Program-made: the position numbers and the translations under genes | Assembly: GCF_042654245.1 (NCBI RefSeq) | Contig: NZ_JBHSGI010000009.1 | Location: 186,001 to 250,000, forward strand | DNA length: 64,000 bases | From: Seohaeicola_A nanhaiensis | GTDB taxonomy: Bacteria > Pseudomonadota > Alphaproteobacteria > Rhodobacterales > Rhodobacteraceae | Direction: 5' to 3' | Shown: piece by piece, positions 17,148 to 25,356 of the stretch | Layout: every line of letters starts with the position of its first letter | How positions within the stretch are numbered: position 1 is the stretch's first letter | Notes under the pieces: model-generated | Databases searched by the model: none | What the model saw: the letters and a program-made list of their open reading frames with translations, nothing else | What the model was told of the DNA's origin: nothing

Positions 17148-17352
17148 TGATTTCCTACCCCGTACCCCTGCCGGATCTGCGTGGGGACGACGCTGTACGG
17201 CGTCGCCGGCGCAGCGGCTTGGTGCAGTTTAGCGTCGGAGGGAGCATTGCAAAAGATGCAAGGCGGGCATTCCGGGTCAGGGGGTGGTCATGCTGCAGTG
17301 CAGCAACTACCTTCCTTGGCGAACACTGACACCTTATACATGGATATCTCCA

Positions 17353-17577
17353 ATGGCTTATGTTTCCACCGCACCGGCCCATGCCGCAGAGCACGGCAAC
17401 GCAATCGGCCGCTTCTTCAACGCGATCCTGAACGGTCTCGTTCGCATGGCCGAAGCCGATCCGCGCTTCAAGAAACTGTCGGTTCTCGCCGCAATGAGCG
17501 ACGAGCAGCTTGCAGAGCGTGGCCTGCGCCGCGACCAGATCGCCCGTGAAGTGCTGGGCGGTACCTACTACGTCTGA
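17353..17577 (+). CDS. DUF1127 small protein
   Basis: 74 residues from the ATG at 17353; the frame is open further upstream, but MAYVST is the usual N-terminus of this family in Rhodobacterales. The C-terminal DUF1127 motif is visible as LSAMSDEQL-like LAAMSDEQLAERGLRRDQI followed by a short tail. Short DUF1127 proteins in alphaproteobacteria are small arginine-rich proteins linked to RNA turnover and stress or phosphate responses. Monocistronic, with tandem hairpins directly downstream. No convincing Shine-Dalgarno sequence precedes the ATG. Confidence 0.8.
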   Translation: MAYVSTAPAHAAEHGNAIGRFFNAILNGLVRMAEADPRFKKLSVLAAMSDEQLAERGLRRDQIAREVLGGTYYV

Positions 17578-17587
17578 ACCGACCACC

Positions 17588-17675
17588 GGGGCGCCGATCT
17601 TTGCGCCCCAGCCGCAGGCCGGATCACCGGCCTGAAGGCGATATGAGTTTGCCGCGCCCTGCGCCCGTGAGGCGC
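17588..17675 (+). terminator. Tandem hairpins after the DUF1127 gene
   Basis: Three consecutive inverted repeats: GGGGCGC/GCGCCCC (17588-17609, 8-base loop), AGGCCGG-atca-CCGGCCT (17616-17633) and GCGCC-cgtga-GGCGC (17661-17675). The first begins 11 bases after the stop codon. They probably end or stabilise the short DUF1127 transcript. No U-tract follows. Confidence 0.55.
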
Positions 17676-17801
17676 CCGGCGCGGCCTCCATATCATCCCG
17701 CTTTCTCCTGTCATTCCTCCGCCACAGCCGTGGCATGGTTAGTTGCCTCTGGCAGCTATCCGGCCCAGATTTGCGGCGAACCGCAGTACTGGAGGCCGGA
17801 C

Positions 17802-18194
17802 ATGAGCGACATCTTTGACGAAAACCTGTTCCTGAAGGGGCTGGAGCAGCGCCGCGCGACCCTCGGGGCCGAATACGTGGACCGCAATCTGGCCGCCGCC
17901 GATTCGTTCACCCGGCCGTTTCAGGAGGCGATGACGGCCTGGTGCTGGGGCTTTGGCTGGGGCGACGACGTGATCGACGCCAAGACGCGCAGCATGATGA
18001 ACCTGTCGATGATCGGCGCGCTGGGCAAGATGACCGAATGGGAAATCCATTGCCGGGGTGCGCTGAAAAACGGCGTCAGCCGCGATGAAATTCGCGCGAT
18101 CATCCATGTGGTGGCGATCTATTGCGGCGTGCCACAGGGGCTGGAGTGCTTTCGCGTGGCGCGCAAGGTGCTGGAGGAAAACGGCCAGTTGTGA
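17802..18194 (+). CDS. Carboxymuconolactone decarboxylase family protein
   Basis: 130 residues from an ATG at 17802 with GGAGG six bases upstream; longer readings of the frame add non-family sequence. Alpha-helical CMD domain: LDAKTRSMMNLSMIGAL-type segment (DAKTRSMMNLSMIGAL), EIHCRGALKNGVSRDEI, and HVVAIYCGVPQGLECFRVAR at the end. There is no AhpD-type CxxC redox motif, so it looks like a decarboxylase or related enzyme, not a peroxide-reducing protein. It precedes pobA by 76 bp; both fit aromatic acid degradation through the protocatechuate branch. Confidence 0.85.
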   Translation: MSDIFDENLFLKGLEQRRATLGAEYVDRNLAAADSFTRPFQEAMTAWCWGFGWGDDVIDAKTRSMMNLSMIGALGKMTEWEIHCRGALKNGVSRDEIRAIIHVVAIYCGVPQGLECFRVARKVLEENGQL

Positions 18195-18209
18195 GGCTGC
18201 GACCGAAAT

Positions 18210-18227
18210 GAGTTGACATCGCAACTC
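18210..18227. promoter_or_regulatory. Inverted repeat overlapping a -35 element ahead of pobA
   Basis: GAGTTG-acatcg-CAACTC, 6-bp perfect arms. The left arm overlaps TTGACA (18213-18218), a consensus -35 hexamer; CAACAT at 18235-18240 is a possible -10 at 16-bp spacing. The pobA ATG follows at 18271. The geometry fits a MarR-type repressor site, and a MarR gene lies directly downstream of pobA. Confidence 0.55.
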
Positions 18228-18270
18228 GCACATCCAACATCGGGGTATCCCAGAGGAGAGGATTACCCCA

Positions 18271-19440
18271 ATGCGCACGCAGGTTGTCATCGTCGGCGGC
18301 GGACCTTCCGGCCTGTTGCTGTCGCAGTTGCTGATGAAGGACGGCATCGAGGCTGTTGTTCTCGAACGTCAGACCAAGGCGCATGTGCTGGGCCGGATTC
18401 GGGCCGGGGTGCTGGAGATGGGCTTTGTCGATCTGATGCGCGAGGCGGGCGTGGCCGAGCGGCTCGACCGCGAGGGGTTCGTGCACGACGGCGCGGTCCT
18501 GTCGTTCGACAACGATCAGGTGCGGATCGACTTCGGTGCGCTGACCGGACGGCATGTGACCGTTTATGGCCAGACCGAGGTGACGCGCGATCTGTATGAC
18601 GCGCGGGACAGGACCGTCGGGCGTACGATTTTCGAGGTGTCAGATGTCGAGCTGCACGATCTGGAGACGGACAAGCCCTTCGTGACCTACCGCAAGGGCG
18701 GCGAAGAGCTGCGGATCGACTGCGACTTCATCGCCGGGTGCGACGGGTTTCATGGCGTCAGCCGAAAGAACATCCCGGACACGGTGCGGCGCGAGTTCGA
18801 GAAGGTCTATCCCTTTGGCTGGCTGGGCATCCTGTCGGAGACGCCGCCGGTGCATGACGAGCTGATCTATGCAAGTTCGTCGCGGGGATTCGCGCTGTGT
18901 TCGATGCGCAATGCCAACCTCAGCCGGTATTACATACAATGCCCGCTGTCGGACAAGGCGGAGACCTGGAGCGACGATGCATTCTGGGGCGAGCTGCGGC
19001 TGCGCATTCCGGCCGAGGCGGCGGAGGCGCTGGTGACGGGGCCTTCGATCGAGAAATCCATCGCGCCGCTGCGGTCCTTCGTGAGCGAGCCGATGCGCTG
19101 GGGACGGCTGTTCCTGTGCGGGGACGCGGCACATATCGTGCCGCCGACCGGGGCGAAGGGGCTGAACTCGGCGGCGTCGGACGTGTTCTACCTGCATCGG
19201 GGGCTGACCCGCTATTACGCCGAGGGCGACAGCGGCGGGATCGAGCGTTATTCCGAGAAGGCCTTGGCGCGGGTGTGGAAGACGCAGCGGTTCAGCTGGT
19301 ATATGACCACGTTGCTGCACCACTTTCCCAATCAATCGGATTTCGATATCCGGATGCAGGAAGCCGAGATCGCGCATCTTCGCGAGGTGCGGACGGCGCA
19401 GGAAACGCTGGCGATCAACTATGTGGGACTGCCCTATTGA
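18271..19440 (+). CDS. pobA: 4-hydroxybenzoate 3-monooxygenase
   Basis: 389 residues, the normal PobA length. FAD-binding VVIVGGGPSGLLLSQLL at the N-terminus, the DG motif DFIAGCDGFHGVSRKNIP near residue 160, and the GD motif FLCGDAAHIVPPTGAKGLN near 285. FAD- and NAD(P)H-dependent hydroxylation of 4-hydroxybenzoate to protocatechuate in the cytosol. AGAGGAGAGG lies about 10 bases before the ATG. Followed with a stop/start overlap by a MarR gene. Confidence 0.95.
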   Translation: MRTQVVIVGGGPSGLLLSQLLMKDGIEAVVLERQTKAHVLGRIRAGVLEMGFVDLMREAGVAERLDREGFVHDGAVLSFDNDQVRIDFGALTGRHVTVYGQTEVTRDLYDARDRTVGRTIFEVSDVELHDLETDKPFVTYRKGGEELRIDCDFIAGCDGFHGVSRKNIPDTVRREFEKVYPFGWLGILSETPPVHDELIYASSSRGFALCSMRNANLSRYYIQCPLSDKAETWSDDAFWGELRLRIPAEAAEALVTGPSIEKSIAPLRSFVSEPMRWGRLFLCGDAAHIVPPTGAKGLNSAASDVFYLHRGLTRYYAEGDSGGIERYSEKALARVWKTQRFSWYMTTLLHHFPNQSDFDIRMQEAEIAHLREVRTAQETLAINYVGLPY

Positions 19441-19937
19441 ATGAGAAGACCTGTCCGGAGGGACGGCTTTCGCAGCCGGTCCGCCTGACGCCGGAGGGCC
19501 GCAGGGTGATCGATATCGACACCTATGGGCCCTATTTCCTGACTGCCGTGAACACCGCGCTGTCCCGCTCGGCCTCGGCGATCTATCTGCGCGATTTCGG
19601 GATTGGCGTGACGGAATGGCGGGTCTTGTCGTGGTTGGCGACCGAGCCGGGCATCGCGGCCGCGCGGATCTGCGAGGTGATCGTGCTGGACAAGGCGGCG
19701 GTGAGCCGGTCGGTCGCCCGGCTGGATCAGCTGGGGCTGCTGGACGTGGCCAGTTCGGACAGCGACCCGCGGCGCAAGAAACTGGCGCTGAATGCAGCGG
19801 GGATGGCTCTGCATGACCGGATCCTGGCGCGGGCGCTGAAGCGCGAGGCGCGGCTGATCGAGGGGGTGGACCCCGAGGACATGGAAGCCTGGCTGCGGGT
19901 GATGCGGATCCTGCGGCGGAATGTGGAGCGGTTATGA
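19437..19937 (+). CDS. MarR family transcriptional regulator
   Basis: 166 residues if it starts at the TTG (19437) that overlaps the pobA stop. A GTG at 19506, preceded by GGAGG, would give a 143-residue protein starting IDIDTYGPYFLTAV, and is a real alternative. MarR winged helix: GVTEWRVLSWLATEPG, then the recognition helix DKAAVSRSVARLDQLG and wing SDSDPRRKKLALNAAG. Probably controls pobA, by analogy with MarR regulators beside aromatic hydroxylase genes. Confidence 0.85.
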   Translation: MNEKTCPEGRLSQPVRLTPEGRRVIDIDTYGPYFLTAVNTALSRSASAIYLRDFGIGVTEWRVLSWLATEPGIAAARICEVIVLDKAAVSRSVARLDQLGLLDVASSDSDPRRKKLALNAAGMALHDRILARALKREARLIEGVDPEDMEAWLRVMRILRRNVERL

Positions 19938-21322
19938 GCAGGGAAACGGTGCAGGCGGCGGCGGTGGACTGGCTGGGGTCGGGGCGGTTCGAAAGCGAAC
20001 TGGCACGGCTGGTGGCGATCCCGAGCGAGAGCCAGGTGCCCGAGGGGCTGGCGCATTGCGCGGCCTATCTGGACGCGATGCGGAGCTGGTTCGAAGGGAT
20101 GGGGTTCACCTGCCGGGTGTTCGACAACCCGAAGGCGGGGCGGGGGCCGGTGCTGCTGGCGACGCGGCACGAGGGAGAGGGGCTGCCGACCGTGCTGGGC
20201 TATGGGCACGGCGACGTGGTGCGGGCGATGACCGGGCGCTGGGCGCAGGGGCGCGAGCCCTGGGTGCTGCGGCGCGAAGGCGAGCGGCTGTACGGGCGGG
20301 GGACGGCGGACAACAAGGGGCAGCATCTGATCAACCTGATCGCGCTGGCCGAGGTTCTGCGCGCGCGGGGGCGGCTGGGATTCAACGCAAAGGTGATGAT
20401 TGAGACGGGCGAGGAAACCGGATCGCCCGGTCTGCACGAGATCATCGCGGCACATCCGGAGGCGTTTGCCGCCAACGTGCTGATCGCCTCGGACGGGCCG
20501 CGGGTGCATCCCGGGCGGCCCACGGTGTCGCTGGGCTGCCGGGGCGCGGTGAATTTCGATCTGGTCTGCGATCTGCGCGAGGGCGCGCATCATTCGGGCA
20601 ACTGGGGCGGGGCGCTGGCCGATCCGGCGGCGATCCTGGCCCATGCGATTGCCAGCATCGTGACGCCCGAGGGCCAGATCCGCGTGCCGGAGTGGCGGCC
20701 CGAACCGATCCGGCCGTTGGTGCGCGAGTTGCTGGCGGGGATGACGCTGGACGGCGGCGATACCGGGCCGGAGGTGGACGCGGACTGGGGCGAGCCGGGG
20801 CTGACGCCGGCGGAAAACGTCTATGCCTGGAACAGTTTCGCGGTGCTGGCGATGACGGCGGGCACGCCGGAGGCGCCGGTGAACGCGATTGCGCCAGCTG
20901 CGCGGGCGCATTGCCAGCTGCGGTTCATCGCGGGGACGGATGCGGCGGATATCCTGCCGGCGTTGCGCCGCCATCTGGACCGCGCCGGGTTCGGGCGGGT
21001 CGCCGTGGTGGCGGACGAGCGGGAGGCCGGGTTCTCGGCCAGCCGGACCGAGCCGGATCATCCCTGGGCGGAATGGGTGCGCAAATCGGTGGCGCGGTCG
21101 ACCGGGACCGAACCGGCGGTGGTGCCGCAAATGGGCGGGTCGATCTGCAACGAGCTGTTCACCGACCTTCTGGGCATCCCGGCGATCTGGCTGCCGCATT
21201 CCTATGCCGGCTGCGCCCAGCACGCGCCGGACGAGCATGTTCTGCTGCCGGTCTGCGAGTCGGCGCTGGGGCTTATGGCGGGGCTCTACTGGGATCTGGG
21301 CGAGGACGGCGTGCCCCGCTGA
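19934..21322 (+). CDS. M20 family metallopeptidase / deacylase
   Basis: 462 residues, overlapping the MarR stop by ATGA. Metal-site motifs of the M20 family: GYGHGDVV (His and Asp, near residue 91), RGTADNKGQH (bridging Asp), ETGEETGSPG (catalytic and bridging glutamates). The dimerisation lid domain begins around CRGAVNFDLVCDL. Members hydrolyse N-acyl amino acids, dipeptides or related amides with two zinc ions. It is in line with pobA/marR only by position; no functional link to aromatic degradation is obvious. Confidence 0.92.
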   Translation: MSRETVQAAAVDWLGSGRFESELARLVAIPSESQVPEGLAHCAAYLDAMRSWFEGMGFTCRVFDNPKAGRGPVLLATRHEGEGLPTVLGYGHGDVVRAMTGRWAQGREPWVLRREGERLYGRGTADNKGQHLINLIALAEVLRARGRLGFNAKVMIETGEETGSPGLHEIIAAHPEAFAANVLIASDGPRVHPGRPTVSLGCRGAVNFDLVCDLREGAHHSGNWGGALADPAAILAHAIASIVTPEGQIRVPEWRPEPIRPLVRELLAGMTLDGGDTGPEVDADWGEPGLTPAENVYAWNSFAVLAMTAGTPEAPVNAIAPAARAHCQLRFIAGTDAADILPALRRHLDRAGFGRVAVVADEREAGFSASRTEPDHPWAEWVRKSVARSTGTEPAVVPQMGGSICNELFTDLLGIPAIWLPHSYAGCAQHAPDEHVLLPVCESALGLMAGLYWDLGEDGVPR

Positions 21323-21325
21323 GGG

Positions 21326-22006
21326 TCAGGACCGCAGCAGGACCTTGTTCGAGCCAACCGCCTCGGCGATGCGTACATATTCCAGCTTCGCCCGGGTCTG
21401 GGCGGAGGCGGAGCGCAGGAGCACCGTCTGCGCCTCGGCCAGTACGCGGGCGGCGTCGGCATTGGCGCGGTTCACCGTATCGGGGCGGATGGCGCGCATC
21501 CGGGCGGTGGCCGGGCCCCCCGCGCCGCCGGTCTGCAGGCGGATGAGCGGTTTGGTGTCGTCCCGGTTGTCGGCGACGATCTTTTCGAGCCTGTTTACGG
21601 TGTCTGACAGGACTTTGCGCACCTCGGCGTAGTCGCCGGTGTGCGGCGTGACCGAGATCGCCTGTTTCAGGTGAACGATCACGCAGTCGATGGCGTATTC
21701 CCTGGGCACGCTGGCGCAGACCAGTGCGCTGCGGTTCAGCACGCCGGTGATCTGGACCGGCACCGGGATCGAGGCGGCAACCGCGGGGCCGACGGGCAGG
21801 CCCCGGGCGTCGAAGCCACCGGGCTCGCCGCCCAATCCGCCGGTGCCGGAGCCAGTCTGGCCCTGTCCGCCGGTGCTTTGCCCGATGAGCTGTGGGGTGC
21901 CGTCGCCGGAAAAGAGCCTGTCGCCCGATGCAGGGTATTCCGCACTGGAGAACGCCAGCCCGCCGGCAGCGACGAGGAACAGGGAAAGAGCAGACAGATG
22001 CGTCAT
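21326..22006 (-). CDS. Secreted protein of unknown function at the edge of the T6SS locus
   Basis: 226 residues. A signal peptide (HLSALSLFLVAAGGLAFSSA) is followed by a glycine/glutamine-rich low-complexity linker (about 40-70), a compact region with two cysteines (ALVCASVPREYAIDCVIVHL) that could form a periplasmic disulfide, and an Ala/Arg-rich helical C-terminus. I recognise no family. It converges on the M20 gene with a 3-bp gap and diverges from the caspase-like gene across about 200 bp, so it could belong to the T6SS flank. Confidence 0.6.
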   Translation of the reverse strand: MTHLSALSLFLVAAGGLAFSSAEYPASGDRLFSGDGTPQLIGQSTGGQGQTGSGTGGLGGEPGGFDARGLPVGPAVAASIPVPVQITGVLNRSALVCASVPREYAIDCVIVHLKQAISVTPHTGDYAEVRKVLSDTVNRLEKIVADNRDDTKPLIRLQTGGAGGPATARMRAIRPDTVNRANADAARVLAEAQTVLLRSASAQTRAKLEYVRIAEAVGSNKVLLRS

Positions 22007-22203
22007 GTGAAAAACCTCGGAACTTAAAAAACCAGAACAAATGCCGGGCGCGCTGGGGGGCCAGCAACCGGATCACAATCGTGGGAGTCGAGATGGGAAC
22101 TGGGCGGATCGGCGTCAAGGCAGGAATTCCGCTGTTTTGTTTCCTTTGCGTCAGCGTTAGAGTGCCCGATGTTGACTCGGGTATTTTTGCGAGCAGGACC
22201 AAC

Positions 22204-23709
22204 ATGATGAGTCTGGCGGTCAGAACTGTTGCCGTGTGGATGCTGTGTTGGACGGCATCTCTGGCAAGCGCGGCTTCGGATCGCGTGGCGCTGGTGCTGG
22301 GCCTCGGGGCCTACGAGACCATCGAGCCGCTGAGCAATACGCGCAACGATGCCAAGGCGATGGCGAACACGCTGTCGGGCATCGGGTTCGACGTGACGCT
22401 GGCGCTGGACGCGACGTCGGAGCAGCTGTTCAAGCTGCTTGAGGATTTCGCCTTTCGTGCGGAAACGGCCGATCTGGCGCTGATCTATTACGCGGGTCAT
22501 GGCGTCGAGGTGCAGGGCGAGAATTTCCTGATCCCGGTCGATGCCAAGGTTCAGTCCAACCGCGACGTGCAGCGTCAGTCGGTGTCGCTGAAGCAGTTGC
22601 TGGCGGCGGTCGACCATGCGCGCAAGATGCGGGTCGTCATCCTGGATTCGTGCCGCAACAACCCGCTGGGCGATCTGATCGACATCAAGCAGGAGGCTCC
22701 CGCGCAGCAGGTGTCGACCGATGACGCGACGCGCGGAATCGGTGGCCTTGCGCCGGCGGATCCGGATCGCGGCACGCTGGTCGCCTTTGCCGCGAAGGAC
22801 GGGCAGGTCGCGCTGGACGGCACGGGTGAAAACAGCCCCTATGCGCTGGCGCTGATGGAAAAGATGGTGGTGCCGGGGCTGGAGATCAGCCTGATGTTCC
22901 GCCAGGTGCGCGACCGGGTGCTGGAAACCACGCACAATCTGCAGGAACCGCATACCTATGGCTCGCTTTCGGGTGTGCCGTTCTACATCGCCGGGCCGGG
23001 CAAGGGGCAGGAGGATGTCGGCGGCGAGGATGCGCTGAGCGCCTGGACCAAGATCAAGCCGGATCAGGAACAGCAGCTGCTGGCGCTGGCCGAGCTAGGC
23101 GATACCCGCTCGATGCTGGGGCTGGCCTATATGCGGCTGAACCCGAACGAGGGGCGGTTCAACCCGCAGGAGGCGGTTTCCTTCCTGGAGCGGGCGGCCA
23201 AGGCGGGATCGCCCGAGGCGCAGTTCGAGCTGGCCAAGCTCTATGAGCGCGGCACCGGGGTCGAGCGCGACGAGGCGCGGGCGCTGGAGCTGTATCAGGA
23301 GGCGGCGGATCAGGACTTTGCCGATGCGATCAACGATCTGGGGTTCCTGCATTATCAGGGCGGGCTGGGCCTGCCGGCGGATCCGAAACGTGCGCTCGAG
23401 TATTTCGAGCGCGCGGCCGACCTGCGCCATCCGCAGGCGCAGTTCAACTTCGCGGCGCTGATCGACGACGGGCTGATCCCGTCCAAGGGGCCGGAGGACG
23501 CGGCGGAATATCTCTATGCCGCGCTGCGGTCGGGCAGTTCCGACGTGCTGAACCTGCTGAGCGAACGGCCGAACATGTTCACCCGCCAGACGCGGCGGGC
23601 GTTGCAGGGCAAGCTGAAGGAATTCGGGTTCTACACCGGTGGCCTGGACGGGGAATTCGGGGCCGGGACGCGCAAGTCGATCCGGCTGGCCTATGGGCTG
23701 AGCGAGTAA
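22204..23709 (+). CDS. Exported caspase-like (peptidase C14) protein with Sel1 repeats and a C-terminal peptidoglycan-binding-like segment
   Basis: 501 residues from ATG 22204 (AGGA upstream); this start gives a clean signal peptide, SLAVRTVAVWMLCWTASLA, cleaved near SAA. The caspase-like domain spans about 25-265 with the dyad His99 in IYYAGHG and Cys150 in LDSCRNNP. From about 300 to 430 come three Sel1-like repeats (for example GSPEAQFELAKLYERG and DFADAINDLGFLHYQG). The tail RALQGKLKEFGFYTGGLDG resembles a peptidoglycan_binding_1 unit. Periplasmic location is expected. It flanks the T6SS on the left, and a second caspase-like gene flanks it on the right. Confidence 0.88.
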   Translation: MMSLAVRTVAVWMLCWTASLASAASDRVALVLGLGAYETIEPLSNTRNDAKAMANTLSGIGFDVTLALDATSEQLFKLLEDFAFRAETADLALIYYAGHGVEVQGENFLIPVDAKVQSNRDVQRQSVSLKQLLAAVDHARKMRVVILDSCRNNPLGDLIDIKQEAPAQQVSTDDATRGIGGLAPADPDRGTLVAFAAKDGQVALDGTGENSPYALALMEKMVVPGLEISLMFRQVRDRVLETTHNLQEPHTYGSLSGVPFYIAGPGKGQEDVGGEDALSAWTKIKPDQEQQLLALAELGDTRSMLGLAYMRLNPNEGRFNPQEAVSFLERAAKAGSPEAQFELAKLYERGTGVERDEARALELYQEAADQDFADAINDLGFLHYQGGLGLPADPKRALEYFERAADLRHPQAQFNFAALIDDGLIPSKGPEDAAEYLYAALRSGSSDVLNLLSERPNMFTRQTRRALQGKLKEFGFYTGGLDGEFGAGTRKSIRLAYGLSE

Positions 23710-23712
23710 CCT

Positions 23713-24588
23713 CTAAAGCTCTCCGTCCGCGAGCCATTCATCGAGCTGCTTGCGGCTGATCTCGAAGTGCATCGAGTCCTCGCGGTTGAAGCCGGCGCCC
23801 CAGACCCAGCCTTCCTGACGGAAAAAATCGGCGAGGATCGTCAGGCCCAACTGGGTCTTGCCATCGGTGAACATGTCGAGCTGGCCGTCGATGTTGAGAT
23901 CGACCGCGAGGCCGTAGCTGTGCGTCGACAGACGGTCCTGCGTGCCGCGGATGCGGCGCACGCAGAGCGAGCCGGAGGTGTTGATCCGGGCGTAAAGGTC
24001 GGGGTCGGCGCGTTCGACATTGGCGAAGACGCGGCGCAGCGAGTCGACGGCGGGGCGCAGCATCCGCACGCGGATCGGGCCGACCTCTTCCAGCACCAGT
24101 TTGGCTTTCAGCGACTCGTTCGTCATCGCCTCGCAGGTGTCGGTCAGCACCTCGCGCGGGCGGCCGAGCTTGGATTCGAGATAGTCGGGCGAGGCGACCA
24201 CCAGCCCCTGGTTCACCTCGGTCCGGTTGGCGATCAGCACGACCTGGGCGTAGGAATTGATGATGTCGTTCGGGCCGGTGCCACGGAGGATCGCGTCTTC
24301 CTCGTCCTGGTTCGGCTCGTAGGGGCCGCGGCCCATCTGGCCGACGGGGATCTGCGCGACCTCGGTCTGGAGCTGGGCGAGGCGTTCCTGCAGATCCTCG
24401 ACCTGCTGGCGCAACTGTTCGATCTCGATGCGGGCACCCGAGTCGAGCGCGCCCCCGGCGCTGTCGTCCTCGGGCTGTTGCAGAACCACGCTGAGCAGAA
24501 CCCAGATGATGGGCACCAGAACGATGGCGATGGCAAGGATGATGGCCGCCGGAATGAAGCGCATGAACTGGTCTTCGGGAGCACTCAT
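23713..24588 (-). CDS. Membrane-anchored M15 family peptidoglycan peptidase, TagX-like
   Basis: 291 residues. Short cytoplasmic start, one membrane helix (IPAAIILAIAIVLVPIIWVL), a coiled coil (about 48-80, EIEQLRQQVEDLQERLAQL), then an M15-type zinc peptidase domain: STHSYGLAVDLN supplies the first His and Asp, and DSMHFEI the last His. TagX of Acinetobacter T6SS is a membrane-bound M15-like L,D-endopeptidase that opens the wall for T6SS assembly; the same architecture inside a T6SS locus suggests the same job here. Converges on the caspase-like gene with a 3-bp gap. Confidence 0.82.
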   Translation of the reverse strand: MSAPEDQFMRFIPAAIILAIAIVLVPIIWVLLSVVLQQPEDDSAGGALDSGARIEIEQLRQQVEDLQERLAQLQTEVAQIPVGQMGRGPYEPNQDEEDAILRGTGPNDIINSYAQVVLIANRTEVNQGLVVASPDYLESKLGRPREVLTDTCEAMTNESLKAKLVLEEVGPIRVRMLRPAVDSLRRVFANVERADPDLYARINTSGSLCVRRIRGTQDRLSTHSYGLAVDLNIDGQLDMFTDGKTQLGLTILADFFRQEGWVWGAGFNREDSMHFEISRKQLDEWLADGEL

Positions 24589-24738
24589 GTCCTAGGGTCT
24601 CGCCACAATCTGTTCGAAATTTCGCTTTTTTTCCACCAACGTGACCGAGTTCACTGATCGAATAGACCGTTGTCGGATATCCCTTGACGGTATAGACTTA
24701 TTACGTAACCCAAACGGCTACAAAAGGGAAAGCGAACC

Positions 24739-25311
24739 ATGGTCCGTTTTAACAACCTTCTCGCGATTTCTCTGGTTACCGGCATTGTCCTCGGCCTGCC
24801 CGCGGCTACACTGGCCCAGTCGAGCGGCGAAATGACCGCCGCACAGATCACCGAAAAGCTGCAGAAGCAGAAGACCCGCGGTCTGGTCATCGTGCCGACC
24901 GGTCAGCAGGCCACCGGCAGCGACACCACCAGCGTCGCCGCGGCCGCGCCCGCCACCTACAACGAGGTTGCCCGCGAAGATCAGGTCAACGTGCAGATCT
25001 CCTTCGATTTCGACAGCGCTTCGCTGCGCGAGGATCAGAAGCCGAAGCTCGCCGCGCTGTGCGAAGCGATGAAGTCGGTGGATGCGGCGCTGTATCAGAT
25101 CATCGGTCATACCGACAGTTCGGGAAGCGCCTCGTACAACCAGCGCCTGTCGCTGCTGCGGGCGCAGGAAGTGAAGCGTCACATGGTCAGCGAGTGCGGC
25201 ATTCCCGACACGCGGCTGGAAGCCGTGGGCCTGGGTGAATCCGCCCCCTTCGACTCCGCTGATCCCAAGGCCGACGTGAACCGCCGCGTCGAGTTCCAGG
25301 CGCTGGGTTAA
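24739..25311 (+). CDS. Periplasmic OmpA-family peptidoglycan-binding protein
   Basis: 190 residues. A signal peptide (NLLAISLVTGIVLGLPAATLA) is followed by a short linker and an OmpA C-terminal domain from about residue 85 (VQISFDFDSASLRED), with the peptidoglycan-contact motif IIGHTDSSGSASYNQRLSLL and ending NRRVEFQALG. No beta-barrel is present and the signal has no clear lipobox, so it is probably a soluble wall-associated protein. AAGGGAAAG precedes the ATG. Likely co-transcribed with the kinase gene 45 bp downstream. Confidence 0.88.
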   Translation: MVRFNNLLAISLVTGIVLGLPAATLAQSSGEMTAAQITEKLQKQKTRGLVIVPTGQQATGSDTTSVAAAAPATYNEVAREDQVNVQISFDFDSASLREDQKPKLAALCEAMKSVDAALYQIIGHTDSSGSASYNQRLSLLRAQEVKRHMVSECGIPDTRLEAVGLGESAPFDSADPKADVNRRVEFQALG

Positions 25312-25356
25312 CGGCCCTGACCGCCCCTGCAAGACCCCTCCGGCGGAGCTGTCGTC

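Noticed and set aside
24660..24710. Promoter for the OmpA-kinase unit (TTGTCG or TTGACG with TATAGA)
   Set aside because: Spacing is 15 bp or the hexamers overlap; no arrangement is convincing enough to list as a feature.
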